Source: Amycolatopsis camponoti
GTDB lineage: Bacteria > Actinomycetota > Actinomycetes > Mycobacteriales > Pseudonocardiaceae
Direction: 5' to 3'
Length of the DNA: 64,000 bases
Assembly: GCF_902497555.1 (NCBI RefSeq)
Contig: NZ_CABVGP010000001.1
Location: forward strand, 868,001-932,000
Shown in pieces: positions 1 to 7,742 of the stretch; position 1 is the stretch's first letter, and every line of letters starts with the position of its first letter. The notes under the pieces were generated by a model, which saw nothing but the letters and a program-made list of their open reading frames with translations, made no database searches and was not told the origin of the DNA. The translations under genes were made by a program, and so were the position numbers.

Positions 1-290
1 GTCACCGGAGTGGACTGGTCCGACCGGCGGATGCTGACCGACATCGAGTGCGACCCGGACGCGTCGTCGTAGACCTTGGCGCAGTTGGTGCCGCCGCTCG
101 CGCTGGAGTACCAGAGGTGCAGCGAGCCGGCCAGGTCCCCGAGCTGGTTCTTCAGGGACTTCGGAAACCCGGAGACCTCGCTGCCCGGACAGGTCGCCAC
201 CGTCGCCTGAGCTTGCGTGACGGGCGCCACGACGACCCCGGCCACCACGACACCGGCGACGACGGCGAACTTCCGCACGAATGACCGCAT
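1..290 (-). CDS. Small secreted protein, 3' end beyond the window
   Basis: Reads leftwards from an ATG at 290 and leaves the window, so only the first 96 codons are visible. Residues 1-29 form a Sec signal peptide: MRSFVRK, a long Val/Ala/Gly core, then cleavage probably after A27-Q28-A29. The mature part opens with TVATCPGSEV and has cysteines at 34 and 70, which could form a disulfide. The segment LHLWYSSASGGTNC loosely resembles small secreted actinobacterial proteins of the SapA type, but I cannot assign a family. A GGAAG ribosome site lies 5 nt upstream of the ATG. Function unknown. Confidence 0.7.
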   Translation of the reverse strand, partial: MRSFVRKFAVVAGVVVAGVVVAPVTQAQATVATCPGSEVSGFPKSLKNQLGDLAGSLHLWYSSASGGTNCAKVYDDASGSHSMSVSIRRSDQSTPV

Positions 291-365
291 CTTGCTTCCA
301 CAACCAGCGGTGCCCGGGCTGGTCCCGGACCACCGCCGTCCCCACGTGCGGGAGGCCGGAACGGT

Positions 366-1829
366 TTAGCGGACGCCGGGCTTCTCCGGCTCGCGGAAGG
401 CCTCGAAGACCTCGGTCGCCGGCTCCTCGTCCGGGGCCTCTTCCGGCGCGGGCTCGGGCTGCGCCGGCTTCGGGAACAGGCTGAGCACCGCGAACACGAA
501 CGCCAGGAACGTCGGGAACAGCGTCAGCAGCTGGTGCTTCACGCCCTCGACGCCCTCACCGAGCGCCGACAGCCCGAACTGGCCCACCGCGAACAGCAGC
601 AGGAAGAACACGACGACGCCGTACTCGCGCTTGCGGCGCCGGAACGCCCGCACGCCGGCCCAGCCGATCAGCAGCCAGAACGGCACCAGCACGAACAGCC
701 CCAGCGGCGCCGCGAGCTTCGACAGCCCGGAGAACACCGGCACCCGGTACTCCTGGGCCATCTTCGGGAACCCCGCCGACTCGGCGAAGCTGCCCAGCCG
801 GGCCGGGCGCGCCGTCAGCGTGTCGGTCGCGCCCTGCTGGAGGATCTGCAGCGTGCGCGTCGGGTGGGCCGCGTAGTACTGGACGACGTTGCGGCGGCTG
901 ATCTTGTCGCGGAAGCCGTTGTAGTCCGCGTCCGTCCACGGGTGCGCCGCCCACCAGCCGGTGCCGATGAACTTCTTCGCGCTCGGCGGCAGGCCCAGCG
1001 CCGCCAGGTCGGCGTCCGTGTCGTGCTTGCCGTCCACGATGCTGTCGAACACCACGTGGTACATGTTCGCTTCGCGGTACTCGGCGTTGGCCGGGTCGCC
1101 GTGGGACTGCACCGCGGCCGTCCCCGCGCCCACGACCACCAGCACGCCCAGCGGCAGCAGCCACCTCGCCCAGCCGCGCTTGCCCACCGGCCGGATCAGC
1201 GCGAGCGCCACCACGAACAGCGGGATCAGCAGCAGCGTCTGCGACTTCGCGTTGATGCCGATCAGCGCGCCCACCACGGTCAGCGCGGCGCCCCAGTACC
1301 GCCACGCACCCGTGCGGTTCATCAGCAGCAGCCCGCCGGCCATCAGCAGCATTCCCACGAACCCGGCGCCCTCGCTGAGCACCGACGCGAAGTAGCCGAA
1401 GAAGGCCGAATCGGCCATCACGAGCAGCAGCAGCACCGCCGCGATGACGCGGTTGCGGGTGCTCAGCTCCAGGCCGAGGACCGTGGCCGCGATGCCGGCG
1501 GCGATGAGCACGCACGTGATCGCGCCGAGGACCAGCAGGTTGAGCTCCGCCGACGAGCCGAGCACCTTGCCCAGCTTGCTCGCGAACCAGTCGAGCCACG
1601 CCTGGCTCGAGATGTAGTCGCTCTTGCAGGCCGAACCCGGCCCGTAGCTGAAGTGCACGTAGAACTCGGAGCTGAGCTCCGGGTGCCGGCCGCCGAGGTC
1701 GCACAGCAGGCGCCAGCCGTCGCCGTTGTCGGCCATCCCGACCGGCCTCGGCACCAGGAACCGGACCAGCAGGACGCCCAGGGAAAGGACGAAGACACCC
1801 AGGCCGAAGCGCAGTTCACGGAATCGCAC
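366..1829 (-). CDS. Polytopic membrane protein, probable GT-C type sugar transferase (GtrC-like)
   Basis: A 487-residue protein with about ten hydrophobic segments and a charged, Glu/Pro-rich cytoplasmic tail (PEPAPEEAPDEEPATE). The first extracytoplasmic loop holds D34-N-G-D37, the kind of acidic pair that GT-C glycosyltransferases carry in their first loop. It lies 18 bp downstream of a GtrA-like flippase gene, itself overlapping a GT2 gene; in the three-gene Gtr systems of phages and enterobacteria the third gene is the GT-C transferase that adds the lipid-carried sugar outside the membrane. That role is inferred from context; no family signature was recognised. The start is GTG with a weak ribosome site, so translation is probably coupled to the gene before. 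Confidence 0.7.
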   Translation of the reverse strand: MRFRELRFGLGVFVLSLGVLLVRFLVPRPVGMADNGDGWRLLCDLGGRHPELSSEFYVHFSYGPGSACKSDYISSQAWLDWFASKLGKVLGSSAELNLLVLGAITCVLIAAGIAATVLGLELSTRNRVIAAVLLLLVMADSAFFGYFASVLSEGAGFVGMLLMAGGLLLMNRTGAWRYWGAALTVVGALIGINAKSQTLLLIPLFVVALALIRPVGKRGWARWLLPLGVLVVVGAGTAAVQSHGDPANAEYREANMYHVVFDSIVDGKHDTDADLAALGLPPSAKKFIGTGWWAAHPWTDADYNGFRDKISRRNVVQYYAAHPTRTLQILQQGATDTLTARPARLGSFAESAGFPKMAQEYRVPVFSGLSKLAAPLGLFVLVPFWLLIGWAGVRAFRRRKREYGVVVFFLLLFAVGQFGLSALGEGVEGVKHQLLTLFPTFLAFVFAVLSLFPKPAQPEPAPEEAPDEEPATEVFEAFREPEKPGVR

Positions 1830-1847
1830 TCGGAACAGCGTACGAGA

Positions 1848-2279
1848 TCACGCAGAGTCGACCGGCGCCGCACCGGGAACGGGCGAAACCGGCCGGTGGC
1901 GGAACACCACGTAGTGGTAGAGCAGGTAGTTCCAGAACAGCCCGACGACGATGGCCGCGCCCTTCGGCACCAGCAGGTTGACGCCCGGAAAAAGGTGGCT
2001 CACCAGCGTGATGACGCCGAACTGGATCACCCAGAGCCCGAACGCCGTCACGCCGAAGAACAGCAGGGCCTGCCGGCGGATGTCGCCGTCCTTCGCGCGG
2101 AAGGTGAAGTTCCGGTTCAGCGTGAACGACAGCAGCATGCCCGCCGTCGTCGAGATGAAGTTGGCGACGAACGTCGGCACGCCGAGCGTCGCCAGCAGCG
2201 CGTACCCCAGCGCGTCGACGAGCGTGTTGCCGATCCCGACGATCCCGAAGCGCACCTGCGTGGCCGTGACGAACCTCAT
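1848..2279 (-). CDS. GtrA-family membrane protein (lipid-linked sugar flippase)
   Basis: 143 residues with four transmembrane helices, the size and layout of the GtrA family. Conserved features include QVRFGIVGIGNTLVD at the start, TLNRNFTF in the middle and FWNYLLYHYVVFR before the tail. GtrA proteins are thought to flip a bactoprenol-linked sugar across the inner membrane. The ATG overlaps the stop of the upstream GT2 gene as ATGA, so the two are translationally coupled. The partner sugar and acceptor are unknown. Confidence 0.85.
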   Translation of the reverse strand: MRFVTATQVRFGIVGIGNTLVDALGYALLATLGVPTFVANFISTTAGMLLSFTLNRNFTFRAKDGDIRRQALLFFGVTAFGLWVIQFGVITLVSHLFPGVNLLVPKGAAIVVGLFWNYLLYHYVVFRHRPVSPVPGAAPVDSA

Positions 2280-3277
2280 CGGGCGGCGCTCCGGCTGTCT
2301 TCGCCCGCTTCGGCGGCCGACGGGACGCCCGTGCGCACCGACGCCACCGTGTACAGCGGCCGGTTCTGGACCTGCGAATACGTGCGGCCGATGTAGCTGC
2401 CGAGCACGCCCAGCATGATGATCTGGATGCCGCCGAGGAAGAACATCGCGATGGTGATGAACGCCCAGCCGGGCACCGCCGTCTCCGGCGCGAACAGCTT
2501 CACGCCGACGACGTAGAGCACGCCGAGGAAGCTCAGCATCGAGATGAGGTACCCCATCCGCGTGATCATCCGCAGCGGCGTCGTCGAGAACCCGAGGATG
2601 CCGTCGGCGGCGAAGCGCAGCATCTTCGTCAGCGGGTAGCCGGTGACGCCGGCGTGGCGCTGGTCGCGGTCGAACAGCACCGCCGTCTGCCGGAACCCGA
2701 CGTAGCTGACGAGGCCGCGCAGGAACCGGTCGCGCTCGCGGTACTTGCGCAGCTCGTCGACGACCTTGCGGTCGACCAGGCGGAAGTCGCCGGTGTTCTT
2801 CGGGATCTCGACCGCGGCCATCTTCTGGAGGAACCAGTAGAAGGCACTCGCGGTGAACCGCTTGAACGGCGAATCCCGGCGCGAGCGGCGCTGCGCGTAG
2901 ACGACCTCGTAGCCCTCTTCCCACTTCTCGAGCAGCTCGAGGGCGACCCGCGGCGGGTCCTGCAGGTCGCTGTCCATGATGACGGTGGCGTCGGCGTCCA
3001 CCAGGTCGAGCCCGGCGGTGACGGCCATCTGGTGCCCGAAGTTGCGGGACAGCTCCACGACCGTGACGCGGGGGTCGCGCGCGCCCAGCTCGGTGAGCCG
3101 GTCCAGGGAGGCGTCGCGGCTGCCGTCGTCGACGTAGATGAAGCTGAAGTCGTACCGCCCGGCCAGGGGCGCGGTGACCTCGTCGACCGTGCGGTGCAGC
3201 AGGTCGATGTTCGCTTCCTCGTTGTAGATGGGGAAGATGAACGCGACCCGGCGGCGCGGGGTCGGATCGGTCGGCAC
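2276..3277 (-). CDS. GT2 glycosyltransferase, polyprenyl-phosphate sugar synthase type (GtrB-like)
   Basis: Family 2 glycosyltransferase of 333 residues from the GTG at 3277, chosen because GGGAG sits 5 nt upstream and the GT fold begins right after. Motifs in order: FPIYNE (15-20), VDDGSRD (49-55), a DSD metal-binding motif at 102-104 followed by LQDPP, and a C-terminal pair of membrane helices (SMLSFLGVLYVVGVKLF and an ITIAMFFLGGIQIIML segment). This arrangement is typical of enzymes that load glucose or another sugar onto polyprenyl phosphate at the cytoplasmic face. Downstream genes supply a flippase and a probable transferase, completing a Gtr-like trio. A longer in-frame extension to 3418 exists but lacks a ribosome site and is Arg/Pro-rich. 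Confidence 0.88.
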   Translation of the reverse strand: MPTDPTPRRRVAFIFPIYNEEANIDLLHRTVDEVTAPLAGRYDFSFIYVDDGSRDASLDRLTELGARDPRVTVVELSRNFGHQMAVTAGLDLVDADATVIMDSDLQDPPRVALELLEKWEEGYEVVYAQRRSRRDSPFKRFTASAFYWFLQKMAAVEIPKNTGDFRLVDRKVVDELRKYRERDRFLRGLVSYVGFRQTAVLFDRDQRHAGVTGYPLTKMLRFAADGILGFSTTPLRMITRMGYLISMLSFLGVLYVVGVKLFAPETAVPGWAFITIAMFFLGGIQIIMLGVLGSYIGRTYSQVQNRPLYTVASVRTGVPSAAEAGEDSRSAAR

Positions 3278-3522
3278 TGGCGCTCCCGGGGGTCGGCGTC
3301 TCGGGCATCGGTGGAGATCGGCGACGCCCCGGCCAGGATATCCGCGCGGGCCGGCACCGGAAGCTTCCCCGTGCGGATCCATTCTGGCGGTGAGCCGTGT
3401 TTCGTGGCTGTTTGTCATGCCCGTGACGGGGCCTCGATACGCTGGACGGCGTGGGACCGGCGCGTGTCCTGACAGGGGAGTTCCGCCTGGTGTGCCAGGC
3501 TTGACGAGGTGAAGGACGACGA

Positions 3523-4389
3523 GTGAATCGGCAGCCGCTGCGCCTGGCCATCATCGAGGCCACCCGGATTCTCGACCGCGCCGGCGTCGCCTCGCCGCGG
3601 TTCGACGCCGAGGTGATCGCGGCGCACGTGCTGGGGGTCGAACGCGGCAGGCTGCCGATGGTGCCGCTGGTCGACCCGCCGGTGATCGAGGCCATCGGCC
3701 AGCTTGTCCAGCAGCGCGCGAAGCGGATCCCGCTGCAGTACCTGACCGGCTGGGCGGCGCTCGGGGACATCACGGTGGCGGTCGGCGCGGGGGTGTTCGT
3801 GCCGCGGCCGGAGACCGAGCTGCTGCTCGAATGGGGCGTCAAGTTCCTGCAGGGGCGCGAGTTCCCGGTGGTGGTGGACCTGTGCACCGGTTCGGGGGCG
3901 CTGGCGCTGGCGGTGGCCAACGCCCGGCCGGACGCGGTGGTGTACGCGGTGGACGTCGACCCGCAGGCGCTGGCCTGGGCGCGCCACAACGCCGACGTCC
4001 ACGCGGACGCGGGCAACACCCCGATCCGCCTGTACTCGGGTGATATCGGCGACCCGACGATGTTCGCCGAGCTCGACGGCCTGGTCGACCTGGTGCTGTG
4101 CAACCCGCCGTACGTTCCGGAGGGAACCCCGGTGCCCCCGGAGGTCGCGGAGCACGACCCCCCGCGCGCGGTGTTCGCGGAGGAGAGCGGCCTGGCGGTG
4201 ATCCGCCACGCGATCGCGGCGGGCGCGAGGTTGCTGCGCCCGGGAGGCGGGCTGGCGATCGAGCACGACGACACGCACGGATCGGCGGTTCCGGCGCTGG
4301 TCCGCGCCCGGCGGGTGCTGACGGGCGTCGAGGACCACGCCGACCTGACGGGGCGGGCGCGGTTCGTCACGGCTCGCCGGCTGGGCTGA
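3523..4389 (+). CDS. prmC: Release factor glutamine methyltransferase PrmC (HemK)
   Basis: 288 residues. Methylates the glutamine of the GGQ motif in class I peptide release factors, using S-adenosylmethionine. The N-terminal helical release-factor-binding domain covers about residues 1-85; the methyltransferase fold contains DLCTGSGALALAVA at 119-132 (SAM-binding) and the signature N194-P-P-Y197 that holds the target glutamine. GTG start with AAGG-type site just upstream. In M. tuberculosis prmC follows rpmE and prfA; here it instead begins divergently from the glycosyltransferase trio, so the upstream half of the block has been rearranged. The next conserved genes of the block resume after the protease insertion, at 7018. 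Confidence 0.93.
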   Translation: MNRQPLRLAIIEATRILDRAGVASPRFDAEVIAAHVLGVERGRLPMVPLVDPPVIEAIGQLVQQRAKRIPLQYLTGWAALGDITVAVGAGVFVPRPETELLLEWGVKFLQGREFPVVVDLCTGSGALALAVANARPDAVVYAVDVDPQALAWARHNADVHADAGNTPIRLYSGDIGDPTMFAELDGLVDLVLCNPPYVPEGTPVPPEVAEHDPPRAVFAEESGLAVIRHAIAAGARLLRPGGGLAIEHDDTHGSAVPALVRARRVLTGVEDHADLTGRARFVTARRLG

Positions 4390-4408
4390 GCGGGCCGCCC
4401 GGGAGACT

Positions 4409-4452
4409 CTCAAGCAGCCCCCGCCACTCCCTCAAACAGCCCCCGCCACTCC
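4409..4452. repeat. 22-bp tandem duplication
   Basis: Two adjacent 22-bp units, 4409-4430 and 4431-4452, read CTCAAGCAGCCCCCGCCACT and CTCAAACAGCCCCCGCCACT followed by CC; they differ at one base. They sit just after the prmC stop, before the first 100-bp repeat. Confidence 0.85.
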
Positions 4453-4458
4453 CAGGGG

Positions 4459-4558
4459 GGGGGCGTCCCCGGCTCCAGCGTATCGGCCCCCACCGCCGAA
4501 GAACCGCGAAAGCCGCCGCTGCGGCCTCGTTGTCCACAACCTGACCAGGCTGTGGACA
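4459..4558. repeat. 100-bp direct repeat, copy A
   Basis: Identical over 100 bp to 4748-4847 (offset 289). It ends inside the loop-proximal right arm of a hairpin. After position 4558 the two copies differ by a one-base deletion but continue as CGAGGCCGTC. Confidence 0.93.
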
Positions 4559-4579
4559 CGAGGCCGTCGCAGCGGCGGC
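4512..4579. terminator. Long imperfect hairpin with TTGTCCACA (copy A)
   Basis: Left arm GCCGCCGCTGCGGCCTCG, then TTGTCCACA (4530-4538), then CCTG; the right arm CAGG, TGTGGACA and CGAGGCCG-TC-GCAGCGGCGG mirrors it with one mismatch, one deletion and one 2-base insertion. The loop is only about 2 nt. It follows prmC and could act as a terminator. TTGTCCACA also matches the high-GC actinobacterial DnaA-box form; the mirror site here is one base short of that. Confidence 0.7.
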
Positions 4580-4747
4580 GGGCGTTACGACGAGACCTAC
4601 CCAGTGGTGGCCTTGTCCCTATCAGCGGTCCCTCGATGCCACCAGACCCGGTGACACCACCCCCGGATCATGCGTGCGACTGGGGGCGTCGGTCATGCCG
4701 GGCCTGGTGACCACAACTCCCTGGTCGGGAGCCACGAAAAAGGTAAC

Positions 4748-4847
4748 GGGGGCGTCCCCGGCTCCAGCGTATCGGCCCCCACCGCCGAAGAACCGCGAAA
4801 GCCGCCGCTGCGGCCTCGTTGTCCACAACCTGACCAGGCTGTGGACA
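4748..4847. repeat. 100-bp direct repeat, copy B
   Basis: Exact copy of 4459-4558. It ends 15 bp before the stop codon of the leftward M6 protease gene, so the pair brackets the 190-bp segment between prmC and that gene rather than the protease itself. Confidence 0.93.
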
Positions 4848-4856
4848 ACGAGGCCG
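4811..4856 (-). terminator. Hairpin with two inverted TTGTCCACA boxes (copy B)
   Basis: Left arm CGGCCTCGTTGTCCACAACCTG (in pieces: CGGCCTCG, TTGTCCACA at 4819-4827, ACCTG) pairs with CAGG-C-TGTGGACAA (box at 4840-4848) and CGAGGCCG, with one mismatch. It lies immediately downstream of the M6 protease stop and probably terminates that transcript. Unlike copy A, both TTGTCCACA boxes are perfect. Confidence 0.7.
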
Positions 4857-4862
4857 TCACGC

Positions 4863-6836
4863 TCAGAAGCCGAACGCCGTGCAGCTCGCCGTAGCGGTCT
4901 TGGACGGGTCGCTCACCGACGTCGCCGTCAGCTTCACCCGAGCCGCCAGGTCACCGCCCGCCCCGCGCTTCGCGTACGCGGGCACCTTCACGTGCCCGCC
5001 GAACTTCGCCGTGGCCAGCTCGTTCGGCAGCCGGACCTCCCAGCCGCGGGCGTCCGTCGACACGCTCAGCCGGTACGTGTCCGTGTCGTACGGTGCCTGC
5101 GCTCCCCGGGCCGCACCCGTGTTGAGCAGGCCGAAGTCGCAGGTCGCGAGGCCGCCGCGGGCGAACGCCGGCAGCGCCGGGGTCAGCGCCGCCCCTCGGG
5201 CCTGGCTGCCCGCGCCGTCCAGCGAGGCCACCGTCACCGTGTACGACAGCACGCCGCGACGATCCCGCGCCAGGTCGGTGATCAGGAACCGCAGCCGGTT
5301 CGCCTGGTCGGTGTACTCGTACGGGCTCGACGCCTCGGTGCCCGCCTTGAACAGCGCGTCGTTGAGCTGCCGGTAGTCACCGATGGTGATCTTCACCGGC
5401 GTTCCGTCCGGCTTGGTGTAGTCGGTGATGCCGATGTCCTGCGGGTTCGCGTCGATCACCCAGTCGAAGGGCGCGTTGTCCTTGTTCTTCGTCTTGGTGA
5501 TCATGACGCCGGAGTCCGGGGCGAAGGAGTCCGCGCCCATCCGGTCGACGACCTCGACGGTGTAGTTGTCGTAGCCGCCGCCGTCGCAGAACGGGTCCTT
5601 CGCGCGGTCGCACTTCGGCGCCTTGTCCCCGCCGGTGAGCTTGATGTTCAGGCCGGTGAACGCTCCCGGCTGCGCCTCCGTCTCCCGCGCGGTCAGGCGG
5701 GCCGACACCGGACCGGAGGACGCCAGCGCGTTCCGGTCCAGCTGCAGCACGTCCGCCGGGTCGACGATGCCGAGCTTCAGCTTGTTGCGCAGCTGGTGCT
5801 GGGCACCCATCGAACTGCCCTGCGTCGCCGGGATCTGCCAGCGCGTGTGCGGGCCGCCGGGCCCGTTGAACGTGCCGCGCGACAACATGTCCCACGGCCC
5901 GCTGTAGCTGCGTGACGGCGGCACGCCGAACGGGTTGTTGTAGTTGTCGCCGATGCCCAGGATGTGGCTGAACTCGTGGGCGTAGGTCGACTGGCCGGAG
6001 CTTTCGGCCTGCACCGAGCTGCCGTCCTGCGCGTTCGGCCAGATGCTGGCGGCCGACTTCCACGACGTCCACGGCACGTACCGCGTCGCGGCGTAGTTGG
6101 GCAGGTCGTGGTTCGGCGGGCCGAACGCGTCCGGCACGTTCTCCTTCGCGCCGAACTTCATCTCGCCGAACTCCTGCCAGGTCGAGCTCTCGTCCTGGCC
6201 GGCGGAGAGGTAGAAGACGAAGTCGAACTGGTTCGCGGTGTCGCCGACGTCGGCGCGCCAGGCGTCGCCGGCGTCCTTGCGGATGTCGCGGTTGCAGTTC
6301 GCGCCCGGCGGGCAGGCGCTCGGCTGGAACTCCATGCCGTACTCGTAGGACTGCCCGGGCATCCGGTACGGCCCGAACGCGGTCAGCTGGACGCCGAACC
6401 GGCCGCCGGAGTCCTCCATCCAGTACTCGTTGATGGTGTGCCCGTTGTTGAGCGCCTCGGGCTTGTTGAGGAAGTCCTGGTAGTACTGCGCGACGGTCGC
6501 GCGCGGGAGGTCGGCGGCGGTCGGCGCGGGGTTGCCGAACACGGTCGAGTGCGCGGGTTGCGTGACGACGAAGTCCTGGTCGGGGTAGTCGGCGAGGACG
6601 ACGGCGCCCTTGAAGGTGCGCTGAGTGGGCTTGAGCGACGGGTCGGCCCAGTTCGTGCCGGGCACCTTCTTGTAGTCGGACCACGTCATGTGGTCCTGGT
6701 TCTCCCAGTGCGCGGCGTCGATCGGGGCCGGCCAGCCGCGGGTCAGGGGCTCGGCGGCGGCGGTGCCGGTGCCGAGCCCGGTGAGGACGGTGACCGCGGC
6801 GAGCAGGGCGAGCGCTTTCGAGGTTCTGGGGCGCAT
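4863..6836 (-). CDS. Secreted M6-family metalloprotease
   Basis: 657 residues from the ATG at 6836, chosen because GGAG lies 6 nt upstream and a signal peptide follows: MRPRTSK, a hydrophobic core, and cleavage near TGTAAAEP (about residue 28). The catalytic zinc motif is H287-E-F-S-H291-xx-G-xx-D297, as in immune-inhibitor-A type M6 proteases; the preceding segment (YYQDFLNK, TINEYWMEDSGGRFGV) is also typical of that family. Four or more cysteines lie in the mature part. The C-terminal 130 residues look like a beta-rich NEW3/APHP-type domain. The enzyme probably degrades extracellular protein. It interrupts the prmC-tsaC synteny seen in mycobacteria, and its promoter side carries a perfect inverted repeat, so it is likely an acquired, separately regulated gene. 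Confidence 0.88.
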   Translation of the reverse strand: MRPRTSKALALLAAVTVLTGLGTGTAAAEPLTRGWPAPIDAAHWENQDHMTWSDYKKVPGTNWADPSLKPTQRTFKGAVVLADYPDQDFVVTQPAHSTVFGNPAPTAADLPRATVAQYYQDFLNKPEALNNGHTINEYWMEDSGGRFGVQLTAFGPYRMPGQSYEYGMEFQPSACPPGANCNRDIRKDAGDAWRADVGDTANQFDFVFYLSAGQDESSTWQEFGEMKFGAKENVPDAFGPPNHDLPNYAATRYVPWTSWKSAASIWPNAQDGSSVQAESSGQSTYAHEFSHILGIGDNYNNPFGVPPSRSYSGPWDMLSRGTFNGPGGPHTRWQIPATQGSSMGAQHQLRNKLKLGIVDPADVLQLDRNALASSGPVSARLTARETEAQPGAFTGLNIKLTGGDKAPKCDRAKDPFCDGGGYDNYTVEVVDRMGADSFAPDSGVMITKTKNKDNAPFDWVIDANPQDIGITDYTKPDGTPVKITIGDYRQLNDALFKAGTEASSPYEYTDQANRLRFLITDLARDRRGVLSYTVTVASLDGAGSQARGAALTPALPAFARGGLATCDFGLLNTGAARGAQAPYDTDTYRLSVSTDARGWEVRLPNELATAKFGGHVKVPAYAKRGAGGDLAARVKLTATSVSDPSKTATASCTAFGF

Positions 6837-6847
6837 CTGCGGCTCCT

Positions 6848-6883
6848 TCACTGGGAACCCACGGGGGTGGTGGTTCCCAGTGA
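6848..6883. promoter_or_regulatory. Perfect 12-bp inverted repeat upstream of the M6 protease
   Basis: TCACTGGGAACC (6848-6859) and GGTTCCCAGTGA (6872-6883) are exact reverse complements separated by 12 bp. The element starts 12 nt upstream of the protease ATG, next to the ribosome site. It could be an operator for a dimeric regulator or an mRNA leader hairpin covering the ribosome site. Confidence 0.6.
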
Positions 6884-7017
6884 TCGACCGTATTGAGCCA
6901 CGCTGTCCCGGTTCTGCCTCGGGGCGAGGTTTACCCGCTTGCCCCACGACGAAAGTCGGGCGGGTGTGTGTGACGCGGCGAACGCCCGCTCCGGCGCCCG
7001 GACTACTCTTGGCGCTC

Positions 7018-7668
7018 ATGAGCGTGGTCTACGACTGCAGCAAGCGGGAGTCCCGGGCCGACGGGCTGTCGGCGGCCGCCGGGGCGGTGCGGTCGAGCAG
7101 GCTGGTCGTCCTGCCGACCGACACGGTCTACGGCATCGGCGCCGACGCGTTCGACGCGGGCGCCGTCCAGGCGCTGCTGCGCGCGAAGAACCGCGGCCCG
7201 GACATGCCGGTCGGCGTGCTCGTCGGCTCGTGGTCCACTGTGGACGGTCTGGTGCTCGGCGTGCCCCCGCAGGCCCGTGCGCTCATCGAAGCGTTCTGGC
7301 CCGGCGATCTGTCCATCGTGCTCCCGCACGCGCCGAGTCTGCAGTGGAACCTCGGCGACGCCCGCGGCACCGTGATGCTCCGGATGCCGCTGCACCCGGT
7401 GGCGCTGGAGCTGCTGCGCGACGTCGGCCCGATGGCCGTGTCGAGCGCGAACGTCTCGGGCCGCCCGCCGGCCAGCACCGCGCAGGAGGCGCAGGAGCAG
7501 CTCGGCGACTCGGTCGCGGTGTACCTCGACGGCGGGTCGAGCGGCGAGGCCGTCGCGTCGAGCATCGTGGACCTCACCGGCACCGAGCCGGTGGTGCTGC
7601 GCGAAGGCGCCGTGGGCAAGGACGCCATCGCGGAGGTGCTCGGTGTTCCCGCGGAATCGTTGGCGTGA
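7018..7668 (+). CDS. tsaC: L-threonylcarbamoyladenylate synthase (TsaC/Sua5/YrdC family)
   Basis: 216 residues, a single YrdC domain. Makes threonylcarbamoyl-AMP from threonine, bicarbonate and ATP for the t6A37 modification of ANN-decoding tRNAs. Recognisable features are VVLPTDTVYGIGADAF near residue 32, RAKNRGPDMPVGVLV, a FWPGDLSIVL segment and the SSANVSGRPP loop. The ATG at 7018 has no ribosome site; a TACTCT hexamer at 7004-7009 ends 8 nt before it, suggesting a leaderless transcript. Equivalent to Rv1301, between prmC and wecA. The tRNA partner enzyme TrmO is encoded further along at 42973. Confidence 0.92.
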   Translation: MSVVYDCSKRESRADGLSAAAGAVRSSRLVVLPTDTVYGIGADAFDAGAVQALLRAKNRGPDMPVGVLVGSWSTVDGLVLGVPPQARALIEAFWPGDLSIVLPHAPSLQWNLGDARGTVMLRMPLHPVALELLRDVGPMAVSSANVSGRPPASTAQEAQEQLGDSVAVYLDGGSSGEAVASSIVDLTGTEPVVLREGAVGKDAIAEVLGVPAESLA

Positions 7669-7742
7669 AGCCGGATCAAGGCGCCGGGCGCGGCACGATA
7701 GCGTGTCGCGGGTGACCCCGACCCCGCGAGCGTGACGCACCC

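Larger units (their letters stand above)
4390..4862. other. Repeat-rich intergenic region between prmC and the M6 protease gene
   Basis: 473 bp without a convincing gene. It holds a 22-bp tandem pair, two exact copies of a 100-bp repeat 289 bp apart, and two large hairpins built on TTGTCCACA sequences, all listed separately. The stretch between the copies (4580-4747) has no recognisable content. A short leftward frame at 4622-4828 is judged spurious because it spans the repeat. Confidence 0.8.

Noticed and set aside
534..2396. Long rightward open frame of about 620 codons
   Set aside because: It lies antisense to the membrane protein and GtrA genes; composition is Arg/His/Gln-rich and typical of GC-driven shadow frames.
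4622..4828. 68-codon leftward frame in the repeat spacer
   Set aside because: Spans the 100-bp repeat and lacks a ribosome site and any recognisable motif.
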